Positions 14,301 through 22,953 of a DNA stretch of 64,000 nt are shown piece after piece. Each line of letters starts with the position of its first letter. The first letter of the stretch is position 1. The notes under the pieces are model-generated. The model searched no databases, was not told the DNA's origin, and saw only the letters and a list, made by a program, of their open reading frames with translations. The stretch covers positions 5,387,679 to 5,451,678 of the forward strand of contig JAFMSR010000008.1 in assembly GCA_022818135.1 (NCBI GenBank), read 5' to 3'. Source of the DNA: Saxidomus purpurata. Its lineage: Eukaryota > Mollusca > Bivalvia > Venerida > Veneridae. The position numbers were made by a program, and so were the translations under genes.

Positions 14301-17300
14301 TTTAGGTAAGAGTTCAACTTCAAAGACATCTGTTTAGAAACAGACAAAAATGACCGCTCCTTCCACATCAAATCAGATATGAGCATTCCATTGTAATACG
14401 ATTTGAATGAATATATACGCAATTATAAACCGTTGTTAGAAAACGATATTTGTTTTCAATATAATTGAAAAATAACTATTGTGGTAAATTTACAGCAAGT
14501 ATTTTCCCATATTGTTGCCCCTTACCTTTTTTTAAATTATAGATTGTAAATATTGAGTTTATTTCGAACACATAGGATAAGTAAATGGGTAAATTATAAA
14601 CAACCAAGTTTAAACTATGAATTAAAGTGTGTTACTTAAATTTGTTAAGCTTTTCTGCTTAAAAATGAAATGTTGTAATACAGTATGCTTCTAATCATCT
14701 CCAAAATTGTATCAAAAAGCGGCATTTTCATCTGAAACATTTGTTGCTAGAAACAAATAATGTATCATGCACTGCGAATTTTGTGCTTATTTTGAAATTA
14801 AGTTGACTGTTCTGTCTGCGCGTGGTAATACCTCTAAAAGTAACAAATTTTAGTTCATAATGTATACACTTGGTCTTACAGTACTGTTTTTATTTACCCG
14901 TTCACTTATCTTATGTGTTCGAAATAAACTCAATATTTACAAAAAAATCATTTTTAAAAAAATGGTAAGGGGCAATAATATGGGAAAACTTGCTATACAT
15001 TTACCGCAATGTTTATTCAATTACAAAATATTGAAAATAAATAATGCATATATCATTTAAAAATCGTATAACCACGGTTGACATTTTACGTATTTAGTTC
15101 CTTAACAACAAATAGAGCTCTTGGCCATTCACCGTTTGCTTAAACTGCTAAAAAGAACTATAATTTAAAAACGTTGAAAATGTAAATCACAAAAATAATG
15201 ACGTAGCAAAAGTAACAACTGACCTCCATTTTATTATTATCCTAGGGTCGCTAGTAAACGAAACTTTCAAAGTGTATGTGTTGTAAAGTTCAATGAGTTT
15301 ATATAATTCCGTGTTAAAAATTGTAGCAAGGTATTATATAAATGAATAGAGCTTTTAAAATTTGTTTTACGGTCATTATTTATTCCTATTGTACTAGTAA
15401 CTTACAATCTTAAAAGTTTTCGTTAATTGCCGATTTATGAGCATATATAAATACATATTCTAACGCATAACCGATGTAACGTCGTTTCTGATTGGTGACG
15501 TTGTTTAAATTTACGATTATAAAGTCGCAAATAATCGAACGAAAAATCAAACAATTTTAACAGCTGCGGCTAACGCCGTCGCCGTTAAAAATATTTGCGA
15601 CCATTAAAAACCGTATATACAGTCGCAAATATCAAAATTACAAAACAGTTATTCCTATAATAACCCTATTTTACAACAAGTTTTTATGCGCCTGTCTATA
15701 TAATGTCCATTAAAACCAGTCAACACACATTTCATTTCCTGTTTAAAGGGACATAACCTATAACTGATGTCAAATTTAATAACCTCCAAAACATAAATAA
15801 TAGAATTTTTGGAAGTATTTTAACTAACCTAAAATTTTCAGCTATGCATTCCCAGTCATTGTCGATAAAACCAGCGGATGGAAACATACTGCAGTACCGT
15901 AAACCATTCAATAATCTATGTAGAGTTGTTGTTGTACAATTAACGGGTGGATGCAATTTATTAAAGAAAGCCTCTTTATTAATTAATTGTGGTAATATGG
16001 GGCATTTTTAGCCATAGGCTCTTCTTTGAAATTGTATTTATATATCATTTTACGTTAATTGAACATAAATCTATGTTTGGAGAATATAATCTGCTAGATG
16101 TGTTAACATAAAAACTTATAATAAAAGCAACGATGCAAAGCATGTACATATATAATCATTAATAGTCAAGTTTCTAAAGGCATCAATACGTATGGCTTCT
16201 TTCAACAATTATTCAAGATGTAGCGCCTATCACTGTAATGCGTATTTCAACCAGACGAATAGCATTTTATTACCTGTTTAAAGTACGAAAGACCGGTGGT
16301 GACATTTCAATTTCAAGACTTCACGATGTCTGAGTATGAATTCGTGAAGTAGAAATCATGAAGTATTTAAATGAAATCGAGAATTCTTGAAATTGTGAAA
16401 TTATGAAATACGAAAATCGTGAATTTATGAAGTTGTGAAATATGGAAATCGTGAATTTATGAAGTTGTGAAATATTGTTTTTAAATACTATTGCTTTTAA
16501 TCATCTAACGTCTAACGTTGTAAACATAAAATAGGTATCAAAGCGAAAATGCCAAGCATGTACAAAATAATTATCATTAAAAAGGTTACGTTTCTAAAGG
16601 CATCAAAATGTTGACTTCTTTAAAGAATTATTCAAGATGGCGATCGCGATATTTTATTCAATATGGCCGCCTCGTGTCTGCTTTGGTGTTATTAAACTTG
16701 GCCGCAGCGCACTTGCTGCAATGTCATTCAAAATTCATAATGTAAGATACAGACATCCCAAAATAATTTATAATAAAAAATCTGAATTTCAAAGAAAGCA
16801 CAACGTCAGTGTTTTCAGTGTGTTGGTAAACAACTACGATAACTCTTTTGTAAAAAATATTCTTTGGAACGGAAATACGGCTGGTGAGGAAATTTATCAT
16901 GATATTTAATTCTGGTTCTGACGTGAGAAGATTCACGGTTCGTCTATCAAGGCGGTGAAGACGAGAGAAACAAAAAAAAAGAAACAGAATGGCCACCGCG
17001 CATGCGCAGTCGTGGTCCTAAAGGGCCCTTTTTTCTGTACTACTACAATCTTAGCTTCTGTAGAGCCATTTGGTATCGGATCAAATCCCAATGTTTTTAT
17101 GCTTTAGTGATTTACTTTGTCATTGTACATCAACAGGTTTAGAAACGCAAAGTTTCTCCTTTTGAACATTTTTTTTGAATGCGCTTTTTTTTTTTCTTTT
17201 GTATTTGTTTGCGATGATTTTTAAACTTTTCAGAATTCATTTTTTTGTTTTTGCTGTGTATGAATTTGAATGAACACTGCTAAAATGATTTTTGCTACTT

Positions 17301-20300
17301 TTGCGTTTCTAAACCTGTGAGTTATGTAATTTGTAGTACTTTTGTCAAATTCTCCTGTCATGATAAATTTTATTAACATTTGTCTAGAAGCCTACATGTA
17401 TTTAAAGATATAATTTTTACACAAAAAAAGTGTTTCGGCTCCCCCTGTTTATTGGACTTTCATGTAAATTTCATGGACGAGAAGCGCATTTACTTATTTT
17501 GACCAAAAGCGTGCCAGTAGCGTAAACCGTTGTAAATGTCTCGCGTTAGTGATAAAAGGTAATATTTGAAGCAGTTATCATTAAAATTGTATAAAAAGAC
17601 GAGTTAGATGTTAGTGGAATATGCAAGCCTATTTTGCATTATTTTTGATAAGCTGTTGATGGTGGCTGGTCATTGTGGGGTTCTTGGTCTAAATGTTCAC
17701 GCACGATATGCTCGAAGGAAAGGTCACGGAGTTGTACGAATCCTACACCGTCGGAATATGGAAAGACATGCCTTGGAAACTATGTAGAAAAGACAAACTG
17801 TGACTTAAATGTCTGCTCCCATATCTGTATGTATGCAAATACGTATTTTTTATTTAAAGTGATTCTAACCTTCATGATTTTAAGGAACGGACATTTTGCA
17901 ATGATTGAGAAAAGGAATAATACCAAAGATACATAACTAACGTCTGTTATAGCATCTGTTCATCAATACTTCTAACAATTTGAAATAGTCGGCGATACCT
18001 AGATTTGGTCTGATGAGACTGAGATTTGTTTTAACAAGAGGGCAAAGATAGCCCTTTAACGACACACTTATGAACATATGTGATCAGACTTCAACCCTAA
18101 ACTATATACAAACATTATGTTTGACCTTGACAAGACAAACCTGACCAATTTACATGATTGGCTATAAAATGTGACTTGAGTACCAATAACATTTTTCTCG
18201 GAATTGACCTGGTGACCTAGTCTTTAATCCCAGGTGATCCACACAAAACTTTTTGACCAGTTTTGATAATGTTTGGGTTGTAAATGTCACCTGTGTGGCA
18301 TACACAATGTTTTAACCAGGTAACCTAGTTATTTTACCTTAGATGACCCATATTTATACTCGACCAAACCTTTATTAAGATAATTATACTAAATAAGTTT
18401 CATGAATATCCAATGAAAAAGCAACCTATATTGCGTACACAAGGTTTTCCTATATTCCTGACATCACCGCATAACCTAGTTCTTGACCCTAGATAATCCA
18501 TATTCAAACTAGATCTAGACTTAATCAAGATAATTATTCTGACCAAGTTTCATAAAGGTTAAATGAAACAAAAAGGTCTATTGTATATAAAAGGCTTTTC
18601 TATGATTTGACCCGTGAACTAGTTTTTGACCCAAGTTGATCCATATATAAACTCGATCTATATTTTATCAAAGCTGTCATTCTGATAAGGTTTCATGAAG
18701 ATCCAATAAAAAATACAACCTATATTGTATACACAAGGTTTTTCATTGATTTGACCCCGTGACTTTGTTTTTGACCAAAGTTGATCCATATTCAAAGTCG
18801 ACCTAGATTTTATCAAGGCAGTCATGCTAACTAAGTTTCATAAAAATCCAGTAAACAATGCAGCCTCTGTTGCATACACAAGGTAAATGTGAACACATAG
18901 ACGACAGACAGACGACAGACAGACGACAGACAGACGACGGACACCAGACGATCACAATAGCTCACATTTACCACTTCGGGCTCAAGTAATCATATCAATC
19001 AGGCCATCTTAACAGAATTGATGTCATTCCATGAAATCAGTATATCTGTTGTTTATTCCTTTGTTCTAAATTTAAACCTTTTATTTTTTCTTTGAGTGTT
19101 TATAAGTCCCGGGCGACCTTGATACTTCTCCCTGGATGAACATGCCAAACTCCTGACTTTGAAGAAGTTGAAGAGAGACAGATGCATAAACAAAGGAATC
19201 AGGGTACCCGGCCCTGGCTGTTTGACGAATAGACCCCTTGGTTCTTTTACATGACCGGCGTATAGCACCGGTACACATGAGTCTACCTCTGGGTTTCTGA
19301 CCAGTTCATCTCTAGATGGGTGGGAAATACTGAAAAGCGTTTCTAAAATTTGGAGTGCCACGGCCGGGATTCGAACCGAGGACCTCTGGATTAATAGTCC
19401 AGAGCATTAACCACTCAGCCACCGCACCACCCATTTCTATAAACCTCCTCTATGTTTAAAGCATTTCATCGTACATGTACAATGTACTTCACTATGTCAG
19501 AAAGAAAGCACGCTTAGTTATTTAATGGCTGCAATAATTTATCAAAACCTTATCAATATAGCATCAGCTAAGCCTCTTATACATTTTTTTCTAATTGAAT
19601 AGCTCTACAAATTCGACTGCGAAACGGAACAAGTACACACAGTGGTCGGGTTGAAGTTTCCCTAGATGGCATACACTGGGGAACAGTATGTGATGATAAC
19701 TTCACTAACGATAGCGCTAAAGTTGTTTGCAGAATGCTCGGATATCCAACGTTAGTGAGAACATACATTTACAAACTAGGGTGTCAGTCAACATAAGAAA
19801 AAGTTGATTAGTTTACATCGGTGCTCCATTTGTAGAGCGAACTTTTAAATCAGACAAACATAACATTTTTAAGAGGACGAGTTTATTTTTATTTTTTGTG
19901 AGTATTCAAATGCCCTTTTTGTTCTGCAAAGTTTCGGATGAAGCACTATAGGTGTGAAAGAAATTCAACATTATAATTTACTACTGTAACGCTTTATAAT
20001 AAGTTTACAAAATTTCAGTTTGATTATAGAGTAATTGGTTGAGCTACAAATTGTTTTCTTCCTTGTTTTGGATTTCATACAAAATTAAAGAAATATTAAA
20101 ATGGTTTGCAACTTTAGTACTGGGAAAATTTTCACAAAGATATTTCGTCATTGTTGTGATTGCTATTTTCTTAGCATTCTTTAAATGTTATTTACTTTTA
20201 CAGGTCAAATGCTACAGTAACAAGTACCACTGCAGGATCATCAAGTATGCCCATATATCTGGATGACGTAACATGCACTGGGTATGAAGCCAGTTTACTT

Positions 20301-20372
20301 TATTGTAAACACAAGAATTGGCTGGATGATGATTGTTCTCATTCGGAAGACATAGGAGTGATTTGTTCGTAA
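5314..20372 (+). CDS. Secreted modular protein: linker exons, 3 ShK, 4 TSP1, SRCR (5' end not found)
   Basis: This is a multi-exon gene assembled by hand from splice sites and reading phase. The exons are: linkers 5,314-5,364 (tentative), 6,254-6,325 and 7,462-7,515; ShK 7,731-7,850, 8,486-8,623 and 8,971-9,093; TSP1 9,940-10,110, 11,164-11,334, 11,584-11,748 and 17,653-17,826; SRCR 19,603-19,750 and 20,204-20,372, ending in TAA. Every exon before the SRCR is phase 1-1 and the frame stays open across all joins, which strongly supports one transcript. The product would be extracellular: ShK and TSP1 modules are disulphide-bonded, and SRCR domains bind microbial or self ligands. There is no transmembrane segment after the SRCR domain, so a soluble C-terminus is predicted. 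Thr/Ser-rich linkers and several N-x-S/T sites suggest glycosylation. The function (recognition, adhesion or matrix) is inference. The start codon is missing from the model. Two adjacent genes remain possible but are less likely given the phase continuity. Confidence 0.8.
6254..6325 (+). CDS. Linker exon, Thr/Ser-rich
   Basis: This 72-bp phase 1-1 exon sits between TTCTATTAG and GTGAG. It encodes a Thr/Ser/Asn-rich segment (NGTSTADP ... TTNSTVHVT) with two N-glycosylation sequons (NGT, NST), typical of an O-glycosylated spacer ahead of compact domains. Confidence 0.6.
7462..7515 (+). CDS. Linker exon, Pro/Thr/Ser-rich
   Basis: This 54-bp phase 1-1 exon sits between ATATTTCAG and GTAAG. It encodes [17 protein letters not shown], a second mucin-like spacer. 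It joins in frame to the first ShK exon, creating a Val codon across the junction. Confidence 0.6.
7731..7850 (+). CDS. ShK domain exon 1
   Basis: This 120-bp phase 1-1 exon encodes about 40 residues with six cysteines in ShK-type spacing: CRDTIDNC, then C before TNTIYEAW, then HCAMYCGHC. The C-x3-C-x2-C ending is the usual ShK signature. The acceptor is TTTGAAG and the donor GTACGT. Confidence 0.85.
8486..8623 (+). CDS. ShK domain exon 2
   Basis: This 138-bp phase 1-1 exon is preceded by TTTTTTTCAG and followed by GTAGGT. It starts with a short Pro/Leu stretch and then an ShK-like module with six cysteines: [17 protein letters not shown] and DMC. It is open in the frame set by the upstream exons. 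Confidence 0.85.
8971..9093 (+). CDS. ShK domain exon 3
   Basis: This 123-bp phase 1-1 exon sits between ACTCTTTCAG and GTAAGT. It encodes [10 protein letters not shown], a central NFC, and the terminal ICRKHCDLC, giving the ShK six-cysteine pattern. It is the last ShK module before the TSP1 run. Confidence 0.85.
9453..9794 (-). mobile_element. Non-LTR retrotransposon C-terminal relic in an intron
   Basis: A 113-codon minus-strand open frame contains the Zn-binding-like tail common after the reverse transcriptase of CR1/L2-type non-LTR elements: [16 protein letters not shown], then [14 protein letters not shown], then a Leu-rich end with a KRR motif. Only the tail is present, so this is a 5'-truncated copy. 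It lies in the intron between the third ShK exon and the first TSP1 exon, opposite in strand to the host gene. Confidence 0.6.
9940..10110 (+). CDS. TSP1 repeat exon 1
   Basis: This 171-bp phase 1-1 exon follows TGCTGTCAG. It encodes a thrombospondin type-1 repeat: [10 protein letters not shown] (the WxxWxxW tryptophan ladder), CDTSCGNG (an O-fucosylation consensus, CxxS/TCG), VRTRQC, and the closing CSMDPCPG. Extra cysteines (QCACP) occur after the arginine strand. The donor is GTTAGT. Confidence 0.9.
10148..10690. repeat. Small palindromic and tandem repeats in an intron
   Basis: The intron holds two exact tandem copies of a 23-bp unit (ACGAGGCAGAGGGCCTGAGTG core, about 10,211-10,256). It also has several GTGATATAC ... 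GTATATCAC palindromes near 10,150, 10,282 and 10,660, consistent with a decayed MITE. No coding sequence is seen. Confidence 0.4.
11164..11334 (+). CDS. TSP1 repeat exon 2
   Basis: This 171-bp phase 1-1 exon follows TTTTTTACAG. It encodes [31 protein letters not shown] and a CAKAMCS ending. All six TSP1 cysteines, the W ladder and the CSxTCG site are present. The donor is GTATTT. Confidence 0.9.
11584..11748 (+). CDS. TSP1 repeat exon 3
   Basis: This 165-bp phase 1-1 exon follows AATTTTAG. It encodes [29 protein letters not shown] and a CPKTSCMG ending. N-x-T sequons (NWT, NRT) are present. The donor GTAAGA is strong. The next coding exon I can find is nearly 6 kb away. Confidence 0.9.
12130..12305. 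repeat. Tandem duplication of ~115 bp in an intron
   Basis: Two diverged direct copies share AATCGAACGCT, AGAAATCGAAT-like and TTCAGAACTACCAAA blocks (about 12,133-12,200 and 12,247-12,305). They are not coding. Confidence 0.5.
12400..12665. repeat. Dispersed repeat, inverted partner of 15,690-16,737
   Basis: This segment contains GGCGGCCATGTTGAAT and GATGCCTTTAGAAA. The reverse complement occurs at 16,530-16,737, with a partial copy at 16,118-16,215. The adjoining 12,627-12,665 matches 15,690-15,730 inverted. It is a non-coding transposon-like family in opposite orientations within one intron. Confidence 0.6.
12900..12962 (+). repeat. tRNA-like SINE head remnant
   Basis: An A-box-like TATAGTGTAGTGATTAAG and a B-box-like GTTCAAATCCC stand at tRNA spacing. 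No cloverleaf with a good acceptor stem can be drawn, so I read it as a SINE fragment rather than a tRNA gene. Confidence 0.4.
13322..13520 (-). repeat. SINE family B copy
   Basis: It begins on the plus strand with TTTCAGGGGATAGTGCAAGA and ends with a tRNA-like head (CCACTGATCCGCTCC, GGGGTTGAACTTG). It matches the copies at 30,276-30,440, 34,646-34,866 and 47,577-47,795. The tRNA head sits at the right, so the element is on the minus strand. Confidence 0.6.
14480..15010. repeat. Inverted repeat, ~110-bp arms
   Basis: The left arm (14,480-14,591) and right arm (14,895-15,010) are reverse complements with a few indels. They share TGTGTTCGAAATAAACTCAA and GGTAAGGGGCAA. The 300-bp centre is unique and non-coding. 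It may be a MITE or fold-back element in the large intron. Confidence 0.6.
16320..16475. repeat. Short tandem repeat, ~36-bp unit
   Basis: Units containing ATCGTGAATTTATGAAGT are repeated, with degenerate forms to the left (AATTCGTGAAGT, AATCATGAAGT). It is non-coding. Confidence 0.5.
16530..16737. repeat. Dispersed repeat, inverted partner of 12,400-12,612
   Basis: Reverse complement of the upstream copy: TTTCTAAAGGCATCAAAATG, then ATTCAATATGGCCGCCTC. The open frame running through it is repeat-derived, not a gene. Confidence 0.6.
17134..17317. mobile_element. 184-bp MITE-like element with 18-bp terminal inverted repeats
   Basis: The ends CAGGTTTAGAAACGCAAA and TTTGCGTTTCTAAACCTG are exact reverse complements. 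The interior is T-rich and non-coding. No clear target-site duplication is visible. Confidence 0.5.
17653..17826 (+). CDS. TSP1 repeat exon 4 (divergent)
   Basis: This 174-bp phase 1-1 exon has a weak acceptor (TTGATAAG) and donor GTATGT. It encodes [13 protein letters not shown] and six cysteines, ending CDLNVCSHI. Unlike the first three repeats it reads [14 protein letters not shown], so the CxxS/TCG O-fucosylation motif is broken by an inserted residue and a missing glycine. Its frame continues into the SRCR exon. Confidence 0.85.
18030..18990. repeat. GACC-rich dispersed repeat with internal ~130-bp units
   Basis: Recurring blocks such as TAGTTTTTGACC, TTGATCCATAT, GATTTTATCAAG and GTTTCATGAAGATCCAAT repeat about five times. 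They end in a GACAGACGACAGACA tract (18,898-18,945) and ACGATCACAATAGCTCAC. This layout is familiar from bivalve genomes. A fragment of the same family sits at 51,190-51,258. It is non-coding. Confidence 0.65.
19085..19433 (-). repeat. tRNA-derived SINE, family A
   Basis: On the minus strand it opens with a near-complete tRNA-like head: A box TGGCTGAGTGGTTA, an anticodon-like arm CTGGACTATTAATCCAG, and B box GGTTCGAATCC. A ~260-bp body follows with TATAGCACCGGT and CTTTTACATG-type motifs. Related copies are at 30,485-30,760, 34,355-34,590 and 47,300-47,527. I call it a SINE and not a tRNA gene because the body is repeated with it. Confidence 0.75.
19603..19750 (+). CDS. SRCR domain exon 1
   Basis: This exon follows TAATTGAATAG. 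It encodes the N-terminal half of a scavenger receptor cysteine-rich domain: [27 protein letters not shown], then VVCRMLGYP. It enters in phase 1 and leaves in phase 2 (donor GTTAGT), the first break in the phase 1-1 rule. The NGT and NFT sequons are potential glycosylation sites. Confidence 0.92.
20204..20372 (+). CDS. SRCR domain exon 2 and stop codon
   Basis: This exon follows TTTACTTTTACAG and completes the SRCR domain: [35 protein letters not shown], then Ser and TAA. The stop comes directly after the last SRCR cysteine, so SRCR is the C-terminal domain. Confidence 0.92.
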
Positions 20373-20405
20373 AGCATTCTAGTGTACGACTGTATTCGAA
20401 AACAA

Positions 20406-20411
20406 AATAAA
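20406..20411 (+). promoter_or_regulatory. Polyadenylation signal AATAAA
   Basis: A canonical AATAAA lies 34 bp after the SRCR stop codon and gives a short 3' UTR consistent with the end of this gene. Confidence 0.6.
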
Positions 20412-21660
20412 TATATAATTATATAATGCAGTATAAAAGGCAAAGTCGTTTTGTATTTAAACAAAGTTGTCTTTTGGTATTTGGAAAGATATACTCCCGA
20501 AAGTGATTTACTCAAATAGATTAAAATACTGATAGACTGTTAGACAGAAATGAATGCAAGAAACTTGTCACTTACAGTTGTTGCATTATTCATGTAGCTT
20601 CGTGTATCTATTTTCGTATCTCATCACTCTGAGCCCTATCATGGTCAAATATGTGACCATACGGTCAAAAACCAATTTTACACTCATTCTTTCTTTTCTT
20701 CTTTGATTGTTTAGTCCCGACTGACCCTGGGGTATCTCCATATATAATAAAGTCTTAGTCTTGGACTTGTAACATTCAGGATGGGGTCGAAACTAAGTCA
20801 TTTTGTGATGGGTTCAAAACTTGGACTTTCGGTACAAATATATAATAACTTGTAGCTCAACTTAACGAGCATTTTTGTGTTTTACATACCATGCCTTTTG
20901 TTTCCATTGCGTGTGTTAGAGATTCACCTAGCAGGGTTACTTTTATTTACCTGTCCTGTGACTTTGGAACTGGTGGGGGTAAGAGTGAGGTTGGGTGCGC
21001 ACCTAAACCGGTTTAGCTCCCCAGTGGTGTTTTTGCCATGACCGTTCCAAGGCGGTGCCCCACTGTGTTCCTTTTTATTTTTCTTTTTCTCGTGTGTTTG
21101 CTTTGTATGCTAGTGTTGTTGGTAGTGTTATTGTGTGTGTCTGTTGTGTGTGTGTGTGTTGTGTGTTGCGCGTGTGTGTGTGTTGGTGGTGTGCTTGGGT
21201 GATGTGGGGTTCGTTTTGGGAGGCTGCTTTTTGGTACGTGGCATTCCCTGTTTGTTTTTTTTTTTATAGTTATTAAATCTAGCAGCTCCGTTTAAATCAT
21301 CCAGCTGAAGTCAGGGAGAACCCTCGCACTTCTTGTAATTATCAAATCATCTTGAAACATTGTCAGGAAATGTTCTGGATGAAATACGATTTTAGATTCA
21401 AATTAAAAAACAGGTACCCTTTGTGGTAAACAGGATAATGGTTAAAAAGAGAAAATATTTGTTAATTCTTACAGCAGCTCTTGCTCTCATCAAATTTGCA
21501 TTGATGTTTTTCAGGGGATAGGTCTTTAGTTAATCTTTTTAATGAAACACATGGTCATCAGGAAAGAAATACACACGTACATAGTAGCATCTCTTATTTA
21601 TTATCTTACGTTAATCAGACCTTGTACGAACATTTCCATGGACACATTCTGGGTTATGAA
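20412..21660. other. Intergenic, low-complexity TG tract
   Basis: No gene is seen. Positions 20,700-20,745 look like the tail of a family A SINE. Positions 21,125-21,200 are a GT/TG-rich microsatellite. Positions 21,233-21,254 share an exact 22-base match with 63,043-63,064. Confidence 0.5.
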
Positions 21661-21663
21661 AGG

Positions 21664-22953
21664 CATCCCATGTAACTTCATGTTAAACTCTAATAGTAGG
21701 TCGTGTTATACTTTGTGCATCTATGTGACCAATATCATTGTAGCATAATCTACTAGTATTAGGCTTGCACTGGATGTTAGTAAGAGCAACAGTGACTTTA
21801 AGTTCAACTATCTCAAACGAGGGACATGCATGGGTATAGTATCTATTTGAGTATCTCGCGGAGCGAGTTAGAACGTTACAAAACTCTTTTTCAATTTCAG
21901 GAAAAATGTTGTGTGGGTTTGAAGCATTGGCTAAGTTAAAACCATAAAGTAGTTTTGTAACTTCAGACTTTATAACTTTTATAATCATCAACAGTACCTA
22001 ATGGGTAGTAAGGAGGGGGATGCCATCTCAATCTAGTCTTGTGATGACACTTATAAACTTTTCATTAAGGGCCTTATGTCTGTTTCGCATATGACTCTGG
22101 AATGGTATGACGACCCTTAAGGGGGATGAGCCGGGTAAAAGAGGTTTTTCAGTTTGTTCCTCTCTAAGAATGTTCAAAAAAGGTTTTGAGATTATTATGT
22201 TACTAACCGTGTCATTAACGTAAGTAGCTTTATAATTCGATCTCTTTTTAAATCGAGATTGCATTGACTTTGTGAATGACACATTGCTCCTTGCAATGTT
22301 AAACTTTGTATGTGTTTTTCTTTGTGTTTTTCTTATGTTATTTTTTATTTATGTTTCCTGCGTCTGATATTTTTCTTCAAGTATATACATTTTGTTAGAG
22401 ACCGAAAGTAAAGGCATTTAAAGGTGAAAACCATTTTCTCAGTCAGTGAAATGACCTTAAAATACCTTCGGGTCATAATTAGCTAATCGTTTAGCTTGTA
22501 TCTGAACAAGAATTTACTTCGTCATCACACATGTTGAAAAGAACTTCAATCATCCCGGACTGGGACTTTTTGCAAGGTATAATTACATTAGCACACAGTC
22601 TCTAATTAATTAGAGACTTACATGTATTTAGTGTGTTAAAATTTCGTGTTTTTCCGGCCAGTTGACAAGTCTTATTATGTTTAGAAATTTTAAAAATAAT
22701 GCTTGGGTGTTAATCAATGCGAAGTGCTGCGTTGAAACAGCTGGTAGAAACATTTGAAATCGTTGTCTTGGGTTAATAGCTAAAACGAAGCATATGTGCG
22801 TATAGAACTCATCTGATGATAGATCTTTGATAATAACAAGAACCTATTGTAACGATTTTCTCTTATATCTTTCCGAGATGTCGATTCTTATTTAAACTGA
22901 ACGACGAGGGCTACTATACACTTATATATGTAATTTGCCTCAAGATGTCTGCC
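21664..22953 (-). pseudogene. W1: duplicated coding relic of unknown family
   Basis: This block is repeated in the same orientation at 51,297-52,553 (W2). On the minus strand, 22,282-22,028 and 21,991-21,683 form one broken reading frame that continues through two stops: MSFTKSMQSRFKKRSN, then IPFQSHMRNRHKALNEKF, then TRSARYSNRYYTHACPSFEI and DIQC-like motifs. The amino-acid text is conserved in W2, including an in-frame length difference, so this was once coding. I do not recognise the family. Stops in both copies argue against a functional product. Confidence 0.5.

Noticed and set aside
16637..16909. 90-codon frame
   Set aside because: It starts inside a dispersed repeat whose inverse copy at 12,400-12,551 is not open in the matching frame.
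19351..19433. Near-complete tRNA-like cloverleaf on the minus strand
   Set aside because: A body conserved with other copies follows it and the family recurs at 30,485, 34,590 and 47,527, so it is a SINE head and not a tRNA gene.
21055..21276. Cys/Val-rich 73-codon frame
   Set aside because: It is translated TG microsatellite with low-complexity codons.
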